NCBI RefSeq assembly: GCF_002934235.1
Contig: NZ_PTIS01000012.1
Span: forward strand, 1-64,000
Direction of reading: 5' to 3'
Length of the DNA stretch: 64,000 bases
Source: Clostridium algidicarnis DSM 15099
GTDB lineage: Bacteria; Bacillota; Clostridia; Clostridiales; Clostridiaceae
Shown piece by piece: positions 8,280 to 18,387 of the stretch. The translations under genes were made by a program, and so were the position numbers. Numbering within the stretch: position 1 is the first letter of the stretch; every line of letters starts with the position of its first letter. The notes under the pieces are model-generated. The model was not told the origin of the DNA. It did no database searches and saw only the letters and a program-made list of their open reading frames with translations.

Positions 8280-8543
8280 CTAGCAACATAAAGTTTTTCC
8301 CATGTTACCTCCACAGCAACACCAGAATAAAAGGATTAAAGTATATATCCTATTATTATTTATTAATCCTGTTTCACCTAAAATCAATAAAAATGGTAAT
8401 AGGGTACATATATTGAGTCCTCTGCTTCCACAGATGCTTCCACAGCTGTTTCCACAGTTGTTTCCACCGATGTTTCCGCAATTACTGCTAACATTACCTC
8501 TGCATCTACACTCTTTATAACATTTACACTTACTTTTTGACAT
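8280..8543 (-). CDS. Cys/Gly-rich small protein with one hydrophobic helix
   Basis: An 87-aa protein. The N-terminus alternates Lys and Cys (KCKCYKECRCR), followed by Gly/Asn/Cys repeats (NCGN, NSCGSICGS), a hydrophobic helix (about 46-58), and a second hydrophobic stretch ending WCCCGG and a final CC. Start chosen at the ATG with AAAGGGGGG 6 nt upstream; a TTG 24 nt earlier would include the ribosome binding site in the coding region. It resembles chorion-like or spore-coat high-cysteine proteins of clostridia. Function unknown; spore or exosporium structure or metal binding are possible. Confidence 0.6.
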   Translation of the reverse strand: MSKSKCKCYKECRCRGNVSSNCGNIGGNNCGNSCGSICGSRGLNICTLLPFLLILGETGLINNNRIYTLILLFWCCCGGNMGKTLCC

Positions 8544-8679
8544 TTTGAACCCCCCTTTCTTGGGCAATGGTTTTATTGTAATCTAATCTTTACATTTAGT
8601 TTTGTAATAGCTTAGGTGAACTTTTAATACTCTATAATGTTAGTTGAAATACCTAAGCTCTTTATTATATTTTGTTACT

Positions 8680-9144
8680 CTAACACTTATCTTTGCATGT
8701 AGAGTTTCCCCTATTGGAACATAGAATTAGTATTAAAACTATTATCCAACACCAACTACCGCCAAAGCCTCCAATGCCGCCAAAACCGTTATTGTTGCAA
8801 GAATTTGCAGGTCTACATATTAGTTGTTCAGGACGTTCGCAATAATCACAGCATTTACACTTTTTCTTTTTACATTTGCAATCACAAGCTTCTAAACATA
8901 CAGTATTTCCTTGGTTTCCTTGTCCAAAACCGCCCTTATTACAGCAGCAAAAAATCAAAAATATTAATATTAGCAAGTTATTATTATTCGAACACCCCTT
9001 TCCTCCCATGAGTGATGAAATATTATTCATATTTAGGGCATCCATATTTAAGTTATTCATATTTAGTCCATCCATATTTAACCCCTCCATATTTAATCCC
9101 TCTGTATTATTAGTTAATTCACTTATTAAATTTGTTATATCCAC
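8680..9144 (-). CDS. Cys-rich protein with five LNM pentapeptide repeats and two hydrophobic segments
   Basis: A 154-aa product starting with GTG behind AGGAGG (spacing 8). Residues 16-40 are five tandem 5-residue units of the form (G/N/A)LNM(E/D/N). A hydrophobic helix (57-66) ends in CCC, then comes a Lys/Cys cluster (CDCKCKKKKCKCC), a Gly/Phe-rich segment (FGGIGGFGG) and a second hydrophobic helix ending in C. It is first in a same-strand row of three odd small genes. The overall plan, hydrophobic helices plus Cys clusters, matches the 87-aa neighbour. No enzyme motif; possibly a spore-surface protein. Confidence 0.6.
   Translation of the reverse strand: MDITNLISELTNNTEGLNMEGLNMDGLNMNNLNMDALNMNNISSLMGGKGCSNNNNLLILIFLIFCCCNKGGFGQGNQGNTVCLEACDCKCKKKKCKCCDYCERPEQLICRPANSCNNNGFGGIGGFGGSWCWIIVLILILCSNRGNSTCKDKC
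9025..9099 (-). repeat. Five in-frame 15-bp repeats coding (G/N/A)LNM(E/D/N)
   Basis: A 75-bp tandem array inside the Cys-rich gene. The unit reads N-M-x-G-L when shifted, which fits the (N/D)-(L/M)-x-(G/A) logic of pentapeptide-repeat helices, though five copies are very few. Confidence 0.6.
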
Positions 9145-9287
9145 TTTACTTCCTCCTTTCTCTAAACCTATATTTTGCTTTGGTTATACTATATACTATT
9201 CCTTCTAGAATATTTTGTTACTTATATTTACATCTTATTTGTACTGAAACTTATTATATATAAAATTTATTATATATATAAACAACA

Positions 9288-9327
9288 AAAAAGCTTGATA
9301 TTATTTTTCTATAATATCAAGCTTTTT
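9288..9327 (-). terminator. Terminator of the lon-engB transcript
   Basis: 17-bp perfect arms (AAAAAGCTTGATATTAT and mirror) with a 6-nt loop and a T-run on the minus strand, just after engB. A T-run exists on the plus strand too, but no plus-strand gene needs it. Confidence 0.85.
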
Positions 9328-9340
9328 ATTAAATTATATT

Positions 9341-9931
9341 TTACTTTGATGCTAAATCTTCAAATAACAGGTCCACAATTTCTTCTCTTCCATCTTTTTT
9401 TACAGCTGAAAAAAAGATCAATCTATGTTCTGGCTTTAAGTTTAGAGTATCCTTTATAACTTTTTCATTCATTGCTTTTTCTCTTTTTGATATCTTATCG
9501 CTCTTAGTTGCTATTACAACCACATCATAATTATTATAATTTATCCATTCATACATCATAACATCATCTGCTGATGGTTTATGTCTAGAATCTACTAATA
9601 GTACAACTCTCTTAAGTGTAGTGCTGCTAATAAGATATTCTTCAATTATCTTACCCCAACGGGCCTTTTCAGTTTTTGACACCTTAGCATAACCGTATCC
9701 TGGCAAGTCAACTAAATGGAAGTCATCATTTATTAAAAAAAAGTTTATAAGTCGTGTTCTACCTGGTGTAGAACTTACCTTTGCAAGCTTTTTTCTGTTT
9801 GTCAAAGCATTAATTAATGAAGACTTACCTACATTAGATCTTCCTAGAAATGCTATTTCTGTCCTTTTATCTTCTGGATATTGTCTTTTAGTTACGGCAG
9901 ATGTTACAAAATCTGATTTTTTTATTATCAT
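9341..9931 (-). CDS. engB: Ribosome-biogenesis GTPase EngB (YsxC/YihA)
   Basis: A 196-aa TrmE-Era-EngA-like GTPase required for 50S subunit assembly. G1 is GRSNVGKSS (30-38), the G2 threonine lies in STPGRTR, G3 is DLPGYG (75-80), and G4 is TKSD. Length is normal for the family (B. subtilis YsxC about 195 aa). The start is the ATG two bases after the lon stop, because GAGGAG inside the lon tail is 6 nt upstream; a TTG 15 nt earlier lies within lon. Translation is probably coupled to lon. Confidence 0.95.
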   Translation of the reverse strand: MIIKKSDFVTSAVTKRQYPEDKRTEIAFLGRSNVGKSSLINALTNRKKLAKVSSTPGRTRLINFFLINDDFHLVDLPGYGYAKVSKTEKARWGKIIEEYLISSTTLKRVVLLVDSRHKPSADDVMMYEWINYNNYDVVVIATKSDKISKREKAMNEKVIKDTLNLKPEHRLIFFSAVKKDGREEIVDLLFEDLASK

Positions 9932-9932
9932 T

Positions 9933-12254
9933 TTATTTCTCCTCAATTAAAGCATTTTTTATAACTTCATCTATATGAGTAGCTACAATAAAGTTTAATT
10001 TGCTTTTTATAGATTTAGGCATTTTCGATAGATCTTTTTCATTTTCTTTTGGTATTATTACTGTGTCTATGCCTGCTCTATAAGCTGCCAAGCATTTTTC
10101 TTTAAGTCCACCTATAGGTAATACCCTACCAGTTAAAGTTATTTCACCTGTCATAGCAACATTATGTCTTACCTTTTTCTTAGACAATGCTGATACTATT
10201 GCACTTATCATCGTAACCCCTGCTGAAGGCCCATCTTTTGGTACTGCACCTTCAGGTACATGTATATGCAAATCTGTTATCTTGTAAAAGTCTGGATTTA
10301 TACCATACTTAGATGCATTTGATCTAACATAACTATATCCAGCTTTAGCTGATTCCTTCATTACATCTCCTAATTGTCCTGTAAGTTCTAGCTTTCCTGT
10401 TCCCTTCATAGCACTTACTTCTATAGGTAATATATCTCCACCATAAGCAGTCCAAGCCATTCCTGTAACTACACCTATTTTATCTTCTTTATCCGCTTTA
10501 TCATAAGCAAATTTCACACTTCCTAAATACTTTTTAATTTGACTTATTGTTATGTTTTCTGATTTTGTGTTTTTTTCTAGCATTTCTGTTAAGCTCTTTC
10601 TTATAACAGATGCTATCTGTCTTTCTAAATTTCTAACACCTGACTCTCTAGTGTATCCCTCTATAATTTCACTAATAGCACTGTCAGTAAATTTGATTAT
10701 ATCTTCATCCACATTATGTTCTTTTAATTGTTTGGGAACTAAGTGTCTTTTAGCTATATTTAATTTTTCTTCGTAGGTGTATCCTGATACGTCTATTATC
10801 TCCATTCTATCTAAAAGAGGTCTTGGTATTGTATCTAGGGTATTTGCTGTAGTTATAAACATTACATTTGAAAGGTCCATTTCGAGCTCTAAATAATGAT
10901 CCCTAAAAGTATTGTTTTGCTCTGAATCTAATACCTCTAATAAAGCATCCGATGGATCTCCTCTAAAGTCATTACTCATTTTATCTATTTCATCTAATAA
11001 AAATAAAGGATTTTTAGATTTAGCTTGTTTCATACCGTATACTATTCTTCCAGGTATAGCTCCAACATAAGTCTTTCTGTGACCTCTTATTTCTGCTTCA
11101 TCTTTTACTCCACCTAAAGACATTCTAACAAAATTTCTATTTAAAGCGTGGGCTACCGATTTTGCTATAGATGTTTTTCCTACCCCAGGAGGTCCTACTA
11201 AACAAAGTATAGGTCCTTTTAGGGACTTACTCATATGCTTTACTGCTAAATATTCTATTATTCTATCTTTTACATCATTCAAACCATAATGCTCTGCTTC
11301 TAATATTTCTCTTGCCTTTTTTATATCTAAATTATCAATGGTTTCAACATTCCAAGGTAGCTCTAATATCCAATCAATGTATGCTCTTATAACCCCACCT
11401 TCAGAAGAATAGCTCCCGGTTCCTTTTAGTCTTTCTAATTCATAAAGAGCTCTTTCCTTAGCTTGTTTTGGAAGCTTTGCTTTCTTTATTTTATTTTTGT
11501 ACTTAGTTATTTCTTTTTTATCTTCGTCGTCTTCTCCAAGTTCTTCTTGAATAGCCTTTAATTGTTCTCTTAGATAATATTCCTTTTGAACTTTATCTAT
11601 TTTATTTTTTACCCTTACGCCTATCTTTTTTTCTATATTTAAAATTTCCAGTTCATTATTTATAACCACAATTAATTTTTCTATTCGCTTAGCTATATCA
11701 AATACTTCTAAAAGTTCTTGTTTTATATCGCCCTTAAGCATTAGATAAGAACTAATTATATCAGCTAACCTACCTGGGTCCTCCATATCATCAAAGCTAA
11801 TTAAAGCTTCCGATGGTATAGTTGCTGATAGCTTTATATAATCTTCAAATACTTCTCTAAGTGTTCTAACTAGAGCCTCACACTTATTATCTTTTACATA
11901 GTCGCCTTCTTCTAATACATTAATTTGTGCTTTATAAAAAGGTTCTTTTTCTAAATATTTTATGATTTTTGCTCTGTTTAATCCCTCCACTAATACCCTT
12001 ACAGTATCCCCTGGTAATTTTAATATTTGTTTTATACTACACAAAGTTCCTACAGTATAGATTTCATTCTCTTCTGGCTCTTCTATCTTTGCATCTTTTT
12101 GAGATACAAGAAATATTTCCTGATCCCTCATCATAGCTTCCTCTAATGCAGCAATAGATTTTTCTCTACCTACATCAAAATGTAAGACCATGTAAGGAAA
12201 AATAGTTATTCCTCTTAAAGGAATAAGAGGAATTTCTTTTACTTTTTTGTCCAT
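9933..12254 (-). CDS. lon: ATP-dependent Lon protease (LonA type)
   Basis: 773 aa, normal for bacterial LonA. Residues 1-200 are the substrate-binding N-domain, followed by a coiled-coil helical linker. The AAA+ module has Walker A GPPGVGKT (354-361), Walker B FLLDEIDK (418-425) and sensor Arg residues. The protease domain contains the Ser677-Lys720 dyad ([10 protein letters not shown] and GGLKEK). It degrades misfolded and regulatory proteins in the cytosol. GAGGT precedes the ATG. The 393-bp space behind it holds the clpX terminator and a possible TATAAT (12278-12283), but no clear -35 and no CtsR or CIRCE element. Confidence 0.97.
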   Translation of the reverse strand: MDKKVKEIPLIPLRGITIFPYMVLHFDVGREKSIAALEEAMMRDQEIFLVSQKDAKIEEPEENEIYTVGTLCSIKQILKLPGDTVRVLVEGLNRAKIIKYLEKEPFYKAQINVLEEGDYVKDNKCEALVRTLREVFEDYIKLSATIPSEALISFDDMEDPGRLADIISSYLMLKGDIKQELLEVFDIAKRIEKLIVVINNELEILNIEKKIGVRVKNKIDKVQKEYYLREQLKAIQEELGEDDEDKKEITKYKNKIKKAKLPKQAKERALYELERLKGTGSYSSEGGVIRAYIDWILELPWNVETIDNLDIKKAREILEAEHYGLNDVKDRIIEYLAVKHMSKSLKGPILCLVGPPGVGKTSIAKSVAHALNRNFVRMSLGGVKDEAEIRGHRKTYVGAIPGRIVYGMKQAKSKNPLFLLDEIDKMSNDFRGDPSDALLEVLDSEQNNTFRDHYLELEMDLSNVMFITTANTLDTIPRPLLDRMEIIDVSGYTYEEKLNIAKRHLVPKQLKEHNVDEDIIKFTDSAISEIIEGYTRESGVRNLERQIASVIRKSLTEMLEKNTKSENITISQIKKYLGSVKFAYDKADKEDKIGVVTGMAWTAYGGDILPIEVSAMKGTGKLELTGQLGDVMKESAKAGYSYVRSNASKYGINPDFYKITDLHIHVPEGAVPKDGPSAGVTMISAIVSALSKKKVRHNVAMTGEITLTGRVLPIGGLKEKCLAAYRAGIDTVIIPKENEKDLSKMPKSIKSKLNFIVATHIDEVIKNALIEEK

Positions 12255-12570
12255 TTTCTTACCTCGTTTCTCTGGTATATTATAAAGTGATTTTAAATTT
12301 CTTATACATAAATAGTAAAATATATGTTTTGAATATCAAATGATTCTAATTATCAAATTGTTTTAGATACACTTATATATATTAATCGATCTTATTTAGT
12401 ATACACATATTACAATTAAAATTCAATTATAATATAGAGTTAATCTTACTAGACCTATATAAATTCATTTTTTTATATTTATGCCCATATAATCATCATA
12501 AAATTGAATTAATAAAGCCTAAATATTTTTAATTTTATATAGATATAAAGATTTACTTATATTTAAAAAT

Positions 12571-12599
12571 AAACAACTCCTTGAACTAAGGAGTTGTTT
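12571..12599 (-). terminator. clpX terminator
   Basis: 12-bp perfect arms AAACAACTCCTT/AAGGAGTTGTTT, 5-nt loop, then ATTTTTAAAT on the minus strand. It lies in the 393-bp gap between clpX and lon; the remaining 300 bp (12255-12560) is AT-rich with no further gene that I can support. Confidence 0.85.
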
Positions 12600-12647
12600 A
12601 TAATTAAACTTATATTTAAATAAATGGCACAGTATAAATTCTATAAT

Positions 12648-13937
12648 TTAAGCACTTTCTATGCCTTTTTTGTTCTTAGCCTTTTTTGGTTTCATAGGCA
12701 ATCTTTTTTGTCCTTCTACCCTTTCGAAAAGAGGTTGTTTTGTTTTTACAGATTCCTTAGTTATTATAACTTTGTGTATTTCCTCATCCGAAGGAATATC
12801 AAACATTATATCTCTCATTATTTCTTCAATTATAGATCTAAGACCCCTTGCTCCTGTATTTCTATTTAGTGCTTCTTCAGCTATAGCTTCTAAAGCTCCA
12901 TCTTCGAAATCTAAAGTAACATCATCTAATTCAAACAACTTTTTATACTGTTTAACAAGAGCATTTTTAGGTTCACTTAGTATACTTACTAAAGCATTTT
13001 TATCTAAAGTTTCTAATGTGACAACTATTGGAAGCCTACCTACAAATTCTGGTATAAGTCCAAATTTCAAAAGATCTCCTGGCAATATATCTTTAAGCAA
13101 TTTACCCATATCTTTTTCATTTTTAGACTGTATACTTGCTCCAAATCCCATAGAACTTTTTCTAGTTCTGTTTTCTATTATCTTATCTACACCATCAAAA
13201 GCACCTCCGCATATAAACAATATATTAGAAGTATTAATTTGTATAAACTCTTGATGAGGATGTTTCCTTCCTCCTTGAGGTGGAACTGAAGCCACAGTAC
13301 CTTCTAACATTTTAAGAAGTGCCTGTTGAACCCCTTCTCCGGAAACATCACGTGTTATAGATGGATTTTCTGATTTTCTTGATACCTTATCAATTTCGTC
13401 TATATATATTATACCTTTTTCTGCTCTTTCAACATCATAATCTGCGTTTTGAATTAGTTTTAAAAGTATATTTTCAACATCTTCACCTACATATCCTGCT
13501 TCTGTTAATGTAGTAGCATCAGCCATAGCAAAAGGAACATTTAAAAATTTTGCTAGAGTTTGTGCTAATAATGTTTTTCCTGAACCAGTTGGACCAAGCA
13601 ATAATATATTACTTTTTTGAAGTTCAACATCATGTTCGCTCTCATTAGAATTTATCCTTTTATAGTGATTGTAAACAGCCACCGCTAAAGATCTTTTTGC
13701 ATCATTTTGAGATATTACATACTGATCCAAATAATTTTTAATTTCAGTTGGTTTAGGAATTGAAGTTACATCTAACTGCAAGCTCTCTTCAAACTCGTCT
13801 GTAATAATTTCTGAACATAATTCTATACATTCATCACATATATAAACTCCAGGACCTGCTATAAGTCTTCTTACTTGATCCTGGTTTTTTCCACAAAAGG
13901 AACACTTTAATTGCTTTTTATCATCATATTTTACCAT
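12648..13937 (-). CDS. clpX: ClpX, ATPase subunit of the ClpXP protease
   Basis: 429 aa. The N-terminal zinc-binding domain uses C12, C15, C34 and C37 (CSFC...CDEC). The AAA+ module has Walker A GPTGSGKT (115-122), Walker [10 protein letters not shown], a pore-loop GYVGED and the IGF-like ClpP-contact loop SMGFGAS region. ClpX unfolds tagged proteins and feeds them to ClpP. GAGGTG precedes the ATG. It lies 38 nt after clpP and is likely co-transcribed. No CtsR-type heptads are visible. Confidence 0.97.
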   Translation of the reverse strand: MVKYDDKKQLKCSFCGKNQDQVRRLIAGPGVYICDECIELCSEIITDEFEESLQLDVTSIPKPTEIKNYLDQYVISQNDAKRSLAVAVYNHYKRINSNESEHDVELQKSNILLLGPTGSGKTLLAQTLAKFLNVPFAMADATTLTEAGYVGEDVENILLKLIQNADYDVERAEKGIIYIDEIDKVSRKSENPSITRDVSGEGVQQALLKMLEGTVASVPPQGGRKHPHQEFIQINTSNILFICGGAFDGVDKIIENRTRKSSMGFGASIQSKNEKDMGKLLKDILPGDLLKFGLIPEFVGRLPIVVTLETLDKNALVSILSEPKNALVKQYKKLFELDDVTLDFEDGALEAIAEEALNRNTGARGLRSIIEEIMRDIMFDIPSDEEIHKVIITKESVKTKQPLFERVEGQKRLPMKPKKAKNKKGIESA

Positions 13938-13975
13938 AGTTACACCTCGCTAAGGTCAAATTAAAAAAAGTTAGT

Positions 13976-14569
13976 TTATACATCTAGTTCATTTTTTACT
14001 AAAACTTTGTCTATTATTCCATAATTCATAGCTTCTTCTGAAGTCATGAAATAATCTCTTTCTACATCTCTTTTTATAACTTCAATTGGTTGACCTGTTC
14101 TCTCACTTAATATCTTATTTAATAAATCTTTTGTTCTTAATATTCGTCTTGCATGTATATCTATATCTGTTGCTTGACCTTGAAATCCTCCAAGTGGTTG
14201 ATGTATCATAATTTCACTATTAGGAAGAGCAAATCTTTTTCCTTTTGCCCCTGCTGTTAACAAAAATGATCCCATAGAAGCTGCCATACCCACACATATA
14301 GTTGATACATCAGGTTTTATATATTGCATAGTATCATAAATAGCCATACCAGATGTTATTGATCCTCCTGGACTATTTATATATAAATGTATATCTTTAT
14401 CTGGATCTTCGCTTTCCAAGAAAAGCAATTGTGCTACTATAAGGCTTGCAGTAGTGTCATTAACTTCATCACTTAAAAGTATTATTCTATCCTTTAAAAG
14501 TCTTGAAAATATATCGTAAGATCGCTCTCCTCTATTAGTTTGTTCTACTACCATAGGTACTAAACTCAT
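13976..14569 (-). CDS. clpP: ClpP, proteolytic subunit of Clp proteases
   Basis: 197 aa, standard length. The catalytic triad is Ser98 (GMAASMGSF), His123 (MIHQPLGG) and Asp172 (VERDYFM). It forms the tetradecameric barrel used by ClpX and other Clp ATPases. AAGGAGG lies 6 nt before the ATG. The gene sits between tig (upstream, with its own terminator) and clpX (downstream), the normal clostridial order. Confidence 0.98.
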   Translation of the reverse strand: MSLVPMVVEQTNRGERSYDIFSRLLKDRIILLSDEVNDTTASLIVAQLLFLESEDPDKDIHLYINSPGGSITSGMAIYDTMQYIKPDVSTICVGMAASMGSFLLTAGAKGKRFALPNSEIMIHQPLGGFQGQATDIDIHARRILRTKDLLNKILSERTGQPIEVIKRDVERDYFMTSEEAMNYGIIDKVLVKNELDV

Positions 14570-14704
14570 ACCATTACCTCCTTAAAATATCTTACATTAT
14601 ATAATATAACCAATTTTTTATATTGTAACTATATAATATTGTTTATTTAATATTGTATATCAATTATACATCAAATTCTATATAAATTCCATTGTATTAA
14701 AAAC

Positions 14705-14732
14705 AATTGCCAGAAACTAATTATTCTGGCAA
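14705..14732 (-). terminator. tig terminator
   Basis: 10-bp perfect arms ATTGCCAGAA/TTCTGGCAAT with an 8-nt loop and TTGTTTTTAAT on the minus strand, directly after trigger factor and before clpP. Confidence 0.85.
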
Positions 14733-14745
14733 TGTAATTTAAATA

Positions 14746-16041
14746 TTATTCTTCTATGGCTTTACTACTTTCTACTATAAAGTCTAAAGTCTTTGAAATT
14801 ATTACATCTGATTTTAATAATTCTCCTTGAGCGCTAACAATTAAATCAGCTGTTTTTTCTATTTCTTTATCTCCATATTGGCTTGCAACTTCCATAGCCT
14901 TTTCTCTTATTTCTTCTTCTGTAGCTTCTATTTTTTCAACTTCACTAATTTTTTGAAGAACTAAGTCAGTTCTAACTTTCTTTTCTGCATTTTCTTTCAT
15001 GAAGTCTCTCATTTTTTCTTCTGTGTTATTAGTATATGAATAATAAGTTTCAAGATCTAATCCTTGATATTGAAGTCTCATCTCTAAGTCCTTCATCATC
15101 TGATCTATCTCTTTTTTAATCATTACTTCTGGTATATCTATAGTTGTATTAGCACAAACAGCTTCTATTACAGCCTCTTCAAATTCTCTTTTTTCTTTTA
15201 ATTCATTATCTTGTGCTAATTTCACTTCTATATCTTTTGTTAATTCCTCTAAAGTATCAAATTCAGATACTTCTTTAGCAAATTCGTCATCTAAATTTGG
15301 AAGTTCTTTAACTTTTATTTCATTTACTGTTACTTCAAAAGTAGTTGGTTTTCCATTTAAATCTTCATTGCCGTAATTTTCTGGGAAATCAACATTAATA
15401 TTTTTACTTTCTCCAATTGCAGTTCCTATTAATTGTTGTTCAAAGTCCCCTATAAATGTTCCTGATCCTATTTCAAGTGGATATTCTTTTCCTTCTCCAC
15501 CTTCAAAAACCTCTCCATCTATGAATCCCTTAAAATCTATAACTGCAATATTACCATCTTCAACCTTGCCTTCTTCTTTAACTTCTAATCTAGCATTTTT
15601 TTCTTGCATAGCTTTAAGTTGTTTTTGGACTTCTTCTTCATCTATTTCATGTTTTGTTTTTTTGATTTCGAGTCCTTTGTATTCTCCAAGTTCAACTTCA
15701 GGTTTAACCACAACTTTTGCAGTGTAAATAAAATCTTTTCCTTCTTCTAACTGAACTATGTCTATTTGAGGGTAATCCACTACTTCAAGATTATTTTCCT
15801 CTATAGCTTTTGGGTATGTATCTTCACAACAGAAATTTATAGCATCTTCATAAAGTACTTCTATGCCATAATATTGTTTTAAGATTCCAATTGGTGCTTT
15901 ACCCTTCCTAAATCCTGGTACATTGAATTTCTTTACATTCTTATTATATGATTTCTTCAATGCTTCACTAAGCTTTTTAGCATCTACTGTAATTTCCAGT
16001 TCAACCATATTTATTTCTGGTTTTTCCATTTTAACGTTCAT
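14746..16041 (-). CDS. tig: Trigger factor, ribosome-associated chaperone and prolyl isomerase
   Basis: 431 aa with the three family domains: an N-terminal ribosome-binding domain with the signature FRKGKAP (near 44-50), a central FKBP-like PPIase (about 150-245, [15 protein letters not shown]), and a C-terminal helical cradle. AGGAGG precedes the ATG. It acts on nascent chains at the exit tunnel. The gene starts the tig/clpP/clpX/lon/engB row but ends in its own terminator. Confidence 0.97.
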   Translation of the reverse strand: MNVKMEKPEINMVELEITVDAKKLSEALKKSYNKNVKKFNVPGFRKGKAPIGILKQYYGIEVLYEDAINFCCEDTYPKAIEENNLEVVDYPQIDIVQLEEGKDFIYTAKVVVKPEVELGEYKGLEIKKTKHEIDEEEVQKQLKAMQEKNARLEVKEEGKVEDGNIAVIDFKGFIDGEVFEGGEGKEYPLEIGSGTFIGDFEQQLIGTAIGESKNINVDFPENYGNEDLNGKPTTFEVTVNEIKVKELPNLDDEFAKEVSEFDTLEELTKDIEVKLAQDNELKEKREFEEAVIEAVCANTTIDIPEVMIKKEIDQMMKDLEMRLQYQGLDLETYYSYTNNTEEKMRDFMKENAEKKVRTDLVLQKISEVEKIEATEEEIREKAMEVASQYGDKEIEKTADLIVSAQGELLKSDVIISKTLDFIVESSKAIEE

Positions 16042-16193
16042 CTTGTAATTCCTCCTAATAAACTCTTATATTAAAAGCTATATATTAACCTACACATTAT
16101 AACATAATTATAAAAACTATTTCAAATATTATATGGAATAATTTAAATTTAAGGTTAAACTAATAGTCTTTTTTTATAAAGTGTCTAAAATAT

Positions 16194-16994
16194 TTATTTT
16201 ATTATATTATCATCAATTGTTATATAATTTAAAGTACCATCCACATCTATTTCAAGGCCTTTATCTTTGATACCATTTATGATTAATTTTTGGCCTGATA
16301 TATTTGTATTTTTGTGCGATAAATCATTCAAATCTAAGGTCCATATATATTTTTCTTCTTTTCCAAACCATGGTAACTGACTTATATATGCTATTTTGTT
16401 ATCATTATAAAATTTAGGCGTACCACACCATATATAAGTAGGATCTTGATTTAGCACTTCATTTTTGTTGAAAGTCTTATTAGAAGATGATGATGTAAAC
16501 CCTTTTAAAGTACCATCTACATATTGTCCATCAATGTCATAAATAAATAAATTTTGAGTATCCTCTTCATATATAATCATATTTTTCCCTGAAGGGTTTA
16601 TATCAAAACTTACTTTTTGTCCATTAACATCTAAAAACTTGTATCTTTTTTCTTGGTTTTGTTCTTCATATATAAGTTTCACTATAGAATCATTAGTAAC
16701 CCTAACTTCATAATAAAGTTCTTCTGTAGACTCTTCATCCTCTTTTTCATCAACTTTTAATGTTTCTTCTTTCATTTTTGTTTCTTCTTCAATTTGTTGT
16801 TGCTCTTCTATATCTTGTTTTTCTTTGTTAACTTTATATTGTTTCTTTGTTTCTTCTATAAAATTAGGTATATATTCACTATAAAAGATAGTTCCTAGGG
16901 CAATAATTATAATCAATATTATAATTACTACTTTAAATCTTCGTTTCCGCATCTTCCTTTGGTAATCTTTACTGAATATACTAGGCTTACCCAT
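16194..16994 (-). CDS. Membrane-anchored protein with extracytoplasmic domain of unknown function
   Basis: A 266-aa product. A basic N-terminus is followed by one membrane helix (about 21-39, VVIIILIIIIALGTIFY), then a Glu/Gln/Lys-rich probable coiled coil (about 50-95) and a C-terminal region with short repeated beta motifs (KFLDVNGQKVSFDINPSGK, FIYDIDGQYVDG, YIWTLDLNDL). These resemble beta-propeller blades of the TolB or WD40-like kind, inferred. The start is the second ATG of the frame, because AGGAGGGG lies 5 nt upstream of it. It faces a divergent hemerythrin gene. Confidence 0.6.
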   Translation of the reverse strand: MGKPSIFSKDYQRKMRKRRFKVVIIILIIIIALGTIFYSEYIPNFIEETKKQYKVNKEKQDIEEQQQIEEETKMKEETLKVDEKEDEESTEELYYEVRVTNDSIVKLIYEEQNQEKRYKFLDVNGQKVSFDINPSGKNMIIYEEDTQNLFIYDIDGQYVDGTLKGFTSSSSNKTFNKNEVLNQDPTYIWCGTPKFYNDNKIAYISQLPWFGKEEKYIWTLDLNDLSHKNTNISGQKLIINGIKDKGLEIDVDGTLNYITIDDNIIK

Positions 16995-17091
16995 ATCTCC
17001 CCTCCTAGCCATTCGTAATATAATTGGACTACTTTAATAAAAGATAGATTTACTGTATATTTCCATCTTGTGATTTTATTTTATTTTGTGT

Positions 17092-17111
17092 ATAATACAA
17101 TTTTGTATTAT
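17092..17111. promoter_or_regulatory. Perfect 9-2-9 palindrome in the divergent intergenic region
   Basis: ATAATACAA and its mirror separated by TT, between the anchored-protein gene (-) and the hemerythrin gene (+). It could be an operator for either gene. It matches no consensus I can name, and in AT-rich DNA chance is a real alternative. Confidence 0.35.
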
Positions 17112-17277
17112 CAATGAATTATAGCATTTATATATTTGTTTTTCAAGCTAAGTTAATTTTTAAAGGTAAAATCTTATTGATATTAATCATAGATTCTTCC
17201 ACAAACTCAATTTTACAATATAGATATATAATTTTATGCTATAATTATATATCTATATTAAGTAAGGGGGAATTTTT

Positions 17278-17697
17278 ATGTTTCTTTGGAAAGAATCTTA
17301 TAGTGTTAATATAAGTGATATAGACAATCAGCATAAAGAACTTTTTAAAATTGCTAATAGGTTATCTGATTGTCTAAAGGAATATGATGTTATAACTGAT
17401 CAATATGATGAGGTTAAACAAATTTTTAACGAACTAACAAATTATACAATCTATCACTTTCAATTTGAGGAAGAGCTAATGATTAACAATGGATATGAAA
17501 ATATTGCTGTACATAAAGCTCAGCATGATACTTTTATAAATAAGATAAAAAGCTTAGAATTTAATGAGGATATCTATATAAACCAAAAAAGGTCCATGTT
17601 AGAGGCACTTTCCTTTTTGTTGGATTGGATAAGTAACCACATACTTATAACTGATATGAAGTATAAATCTTTTCTTAATGGAAAAGGAATAATATAG
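17278..17697 (+). CDS. Bacteriohemerythrin
   Basis: A 139-aa single-domain hemerythrin. All di-iron ligands are present: H19 (DNQHKELF), H60 and E64 (HFQFEEE), H79 and H83 (HKAQH), H121 and D126 (NHILITD). Such proteins bind O2 or sense oxygen or iron in the cytosol. AAGGGGG precedes the ATG. It is a single gene with its own terminator. In an anaerobe an oxygen-scavenging or sensing role is likely. Confidence 0.93.
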   Translation: MFLWKESYSVNISDIDNQHKELFKIANRLSDCLKEYDVITDQYDEVKQIFNELTNYTIYHFQFEEELMINNGYENIAVHKAQHDTFINKIKSLEFNEDIYINQKRSMLEALSFLLDWISNHILITDMKYKSFLNGKGII

Positions 17698-17750
17698 ATA
17701 TTATCTTTATATTTGAACTACATCCATACATGTAAACTTTAAAATTAATG

Positions 17751-17790
17751 AAGCTCCTCTTAAATTAAACTATAAATTTAAGAGGAGCTT
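17751..17790. terminator. Bidirectional terminator after hemerythrin
   Basis: 14-bp perfect arms AAGCTCCTCTTAAA and mirror with a 12-nt loop between the convergent hemerythrin and CxC miniprotein genes. Confidence 0.8.
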
Positions 17791-17826
17791 TATTAAGAAG
17801 TTTTTTAAACTTTATATAAAGTAGCA

Positions 17827-18003
17827 CTATCTTTTATTTTTACAATTACACCTTGACTCACCCTTAGATGCATCTCTTCCCTGACATCCACAACCAAATG
17901 ATTTTATAACCTTTTCTTTAAATATATTTTCTGTGTATCCTTCATAACCATGTTCTACATTATCTTTTAATATAGATTCATTTATTTCTTTTGAATCTTT
18001 CAT
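17827..18003 (-). CDS. CxC miniprotein
   Basis: A 58-aa protein of no family that I recognise. The first 35 residues are charged and probably helical. The tail carries two CxC motifs (C38/C40 and C52/C54) inside a Gly/Lys/Arg-rich segment, which could coordinate one metal ion. The start is the ATG with AGAAGGG 8 nt upstream; a longer frame to 18033 lacks a ribosome binding site. It is separated by 82 nt from the DUF4250 gene and could share its transcript. Confidence 0.55.
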   Translation of the reverse strand: MKDSKEINESILKDNVEHGYEGYTENIFKEKVIKSFGCGCQGRDASKGESRCNCKNKR

Positions 18004-18085
18004 ACAAAGTACCCTTCTTTCTTTTAAATACATATTATAATTTTAAAAATCTATAAGCTTTATTTTACTTTTCCACCTCATACAA

Positions 18086-18280
18086 CTACTTTTGTGTAAA
18101 CTGATTAATTTTAACATTATATATATACCCTGATTTTGATAATTTATTTGTTAATAATTCTCTATCTAAATCATAACTTTTAATTAGATCTTCTAATGTA
18201 TTGAACTCATCTCTTAGTTTCATGTTTAATATACTTAGAAGCATATTTGCATCCATATTCATAATTATTTCTTTATCCAT
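18086..18280 (-). CDS. DUF4250 family protein
   Basis: A 64-aa protein matching the small clostridial DUF4250 family, with the conserved core NMDANMLLSILNMKLRDE, a helix-turn-helix-like middle (LEDLIKSYDLDRELL) and the ending GYIYN-x-NQF. AAAGGAG lies before the ATG. The layout suggests a small DNA-binding fold, but the function is not known. Confidence 0.8.
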   Translation of the reverse strand: MDKEIIMNMDANMLLSILNMKLRDEFNTLEDLIKSYDLDRELLTNKLSKSGYIYNVKINQFTQK

Positions 18281-18334
18281 ATCTTAACTCCTTTCTTAAT
18301 TATATTATCCACAATTAATATAATATATATATAA

Positions 18335-18373
18335 GAAAAAAGAAAGCACATAATATTATACGCTTTCTTTTTG
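18335..18373 (-). terminator. Terminator after the M23 endopeptidase gene region / DUF4250 promoter side
   Basis: Arms AAAAAAGAAAGC and GCTTTCTTTTT with a 14-nt loop. On the minus strand it follows the DUF4250 gene's upstream side and lies just after the M23 stop (18388), so it terminates the M23 transcript. Confidence 0.65.
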
Positions 18374-18387
18374 TATTCTTTAGATTG

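Noticed and set aside
12255-12560. CtsR or CIRCE elements before lon/clpX/clpB
   Set aside because: No GGTCAAA direct repeats and no TTAGCACTC-N9-GAGTGCTAA were found near any of the protease genes.
12661-13254. Plus-strand 197-codon frame inside clpX
   Set aside because: Ser/Leu-rich antisense shadow of a highly conserved gene.
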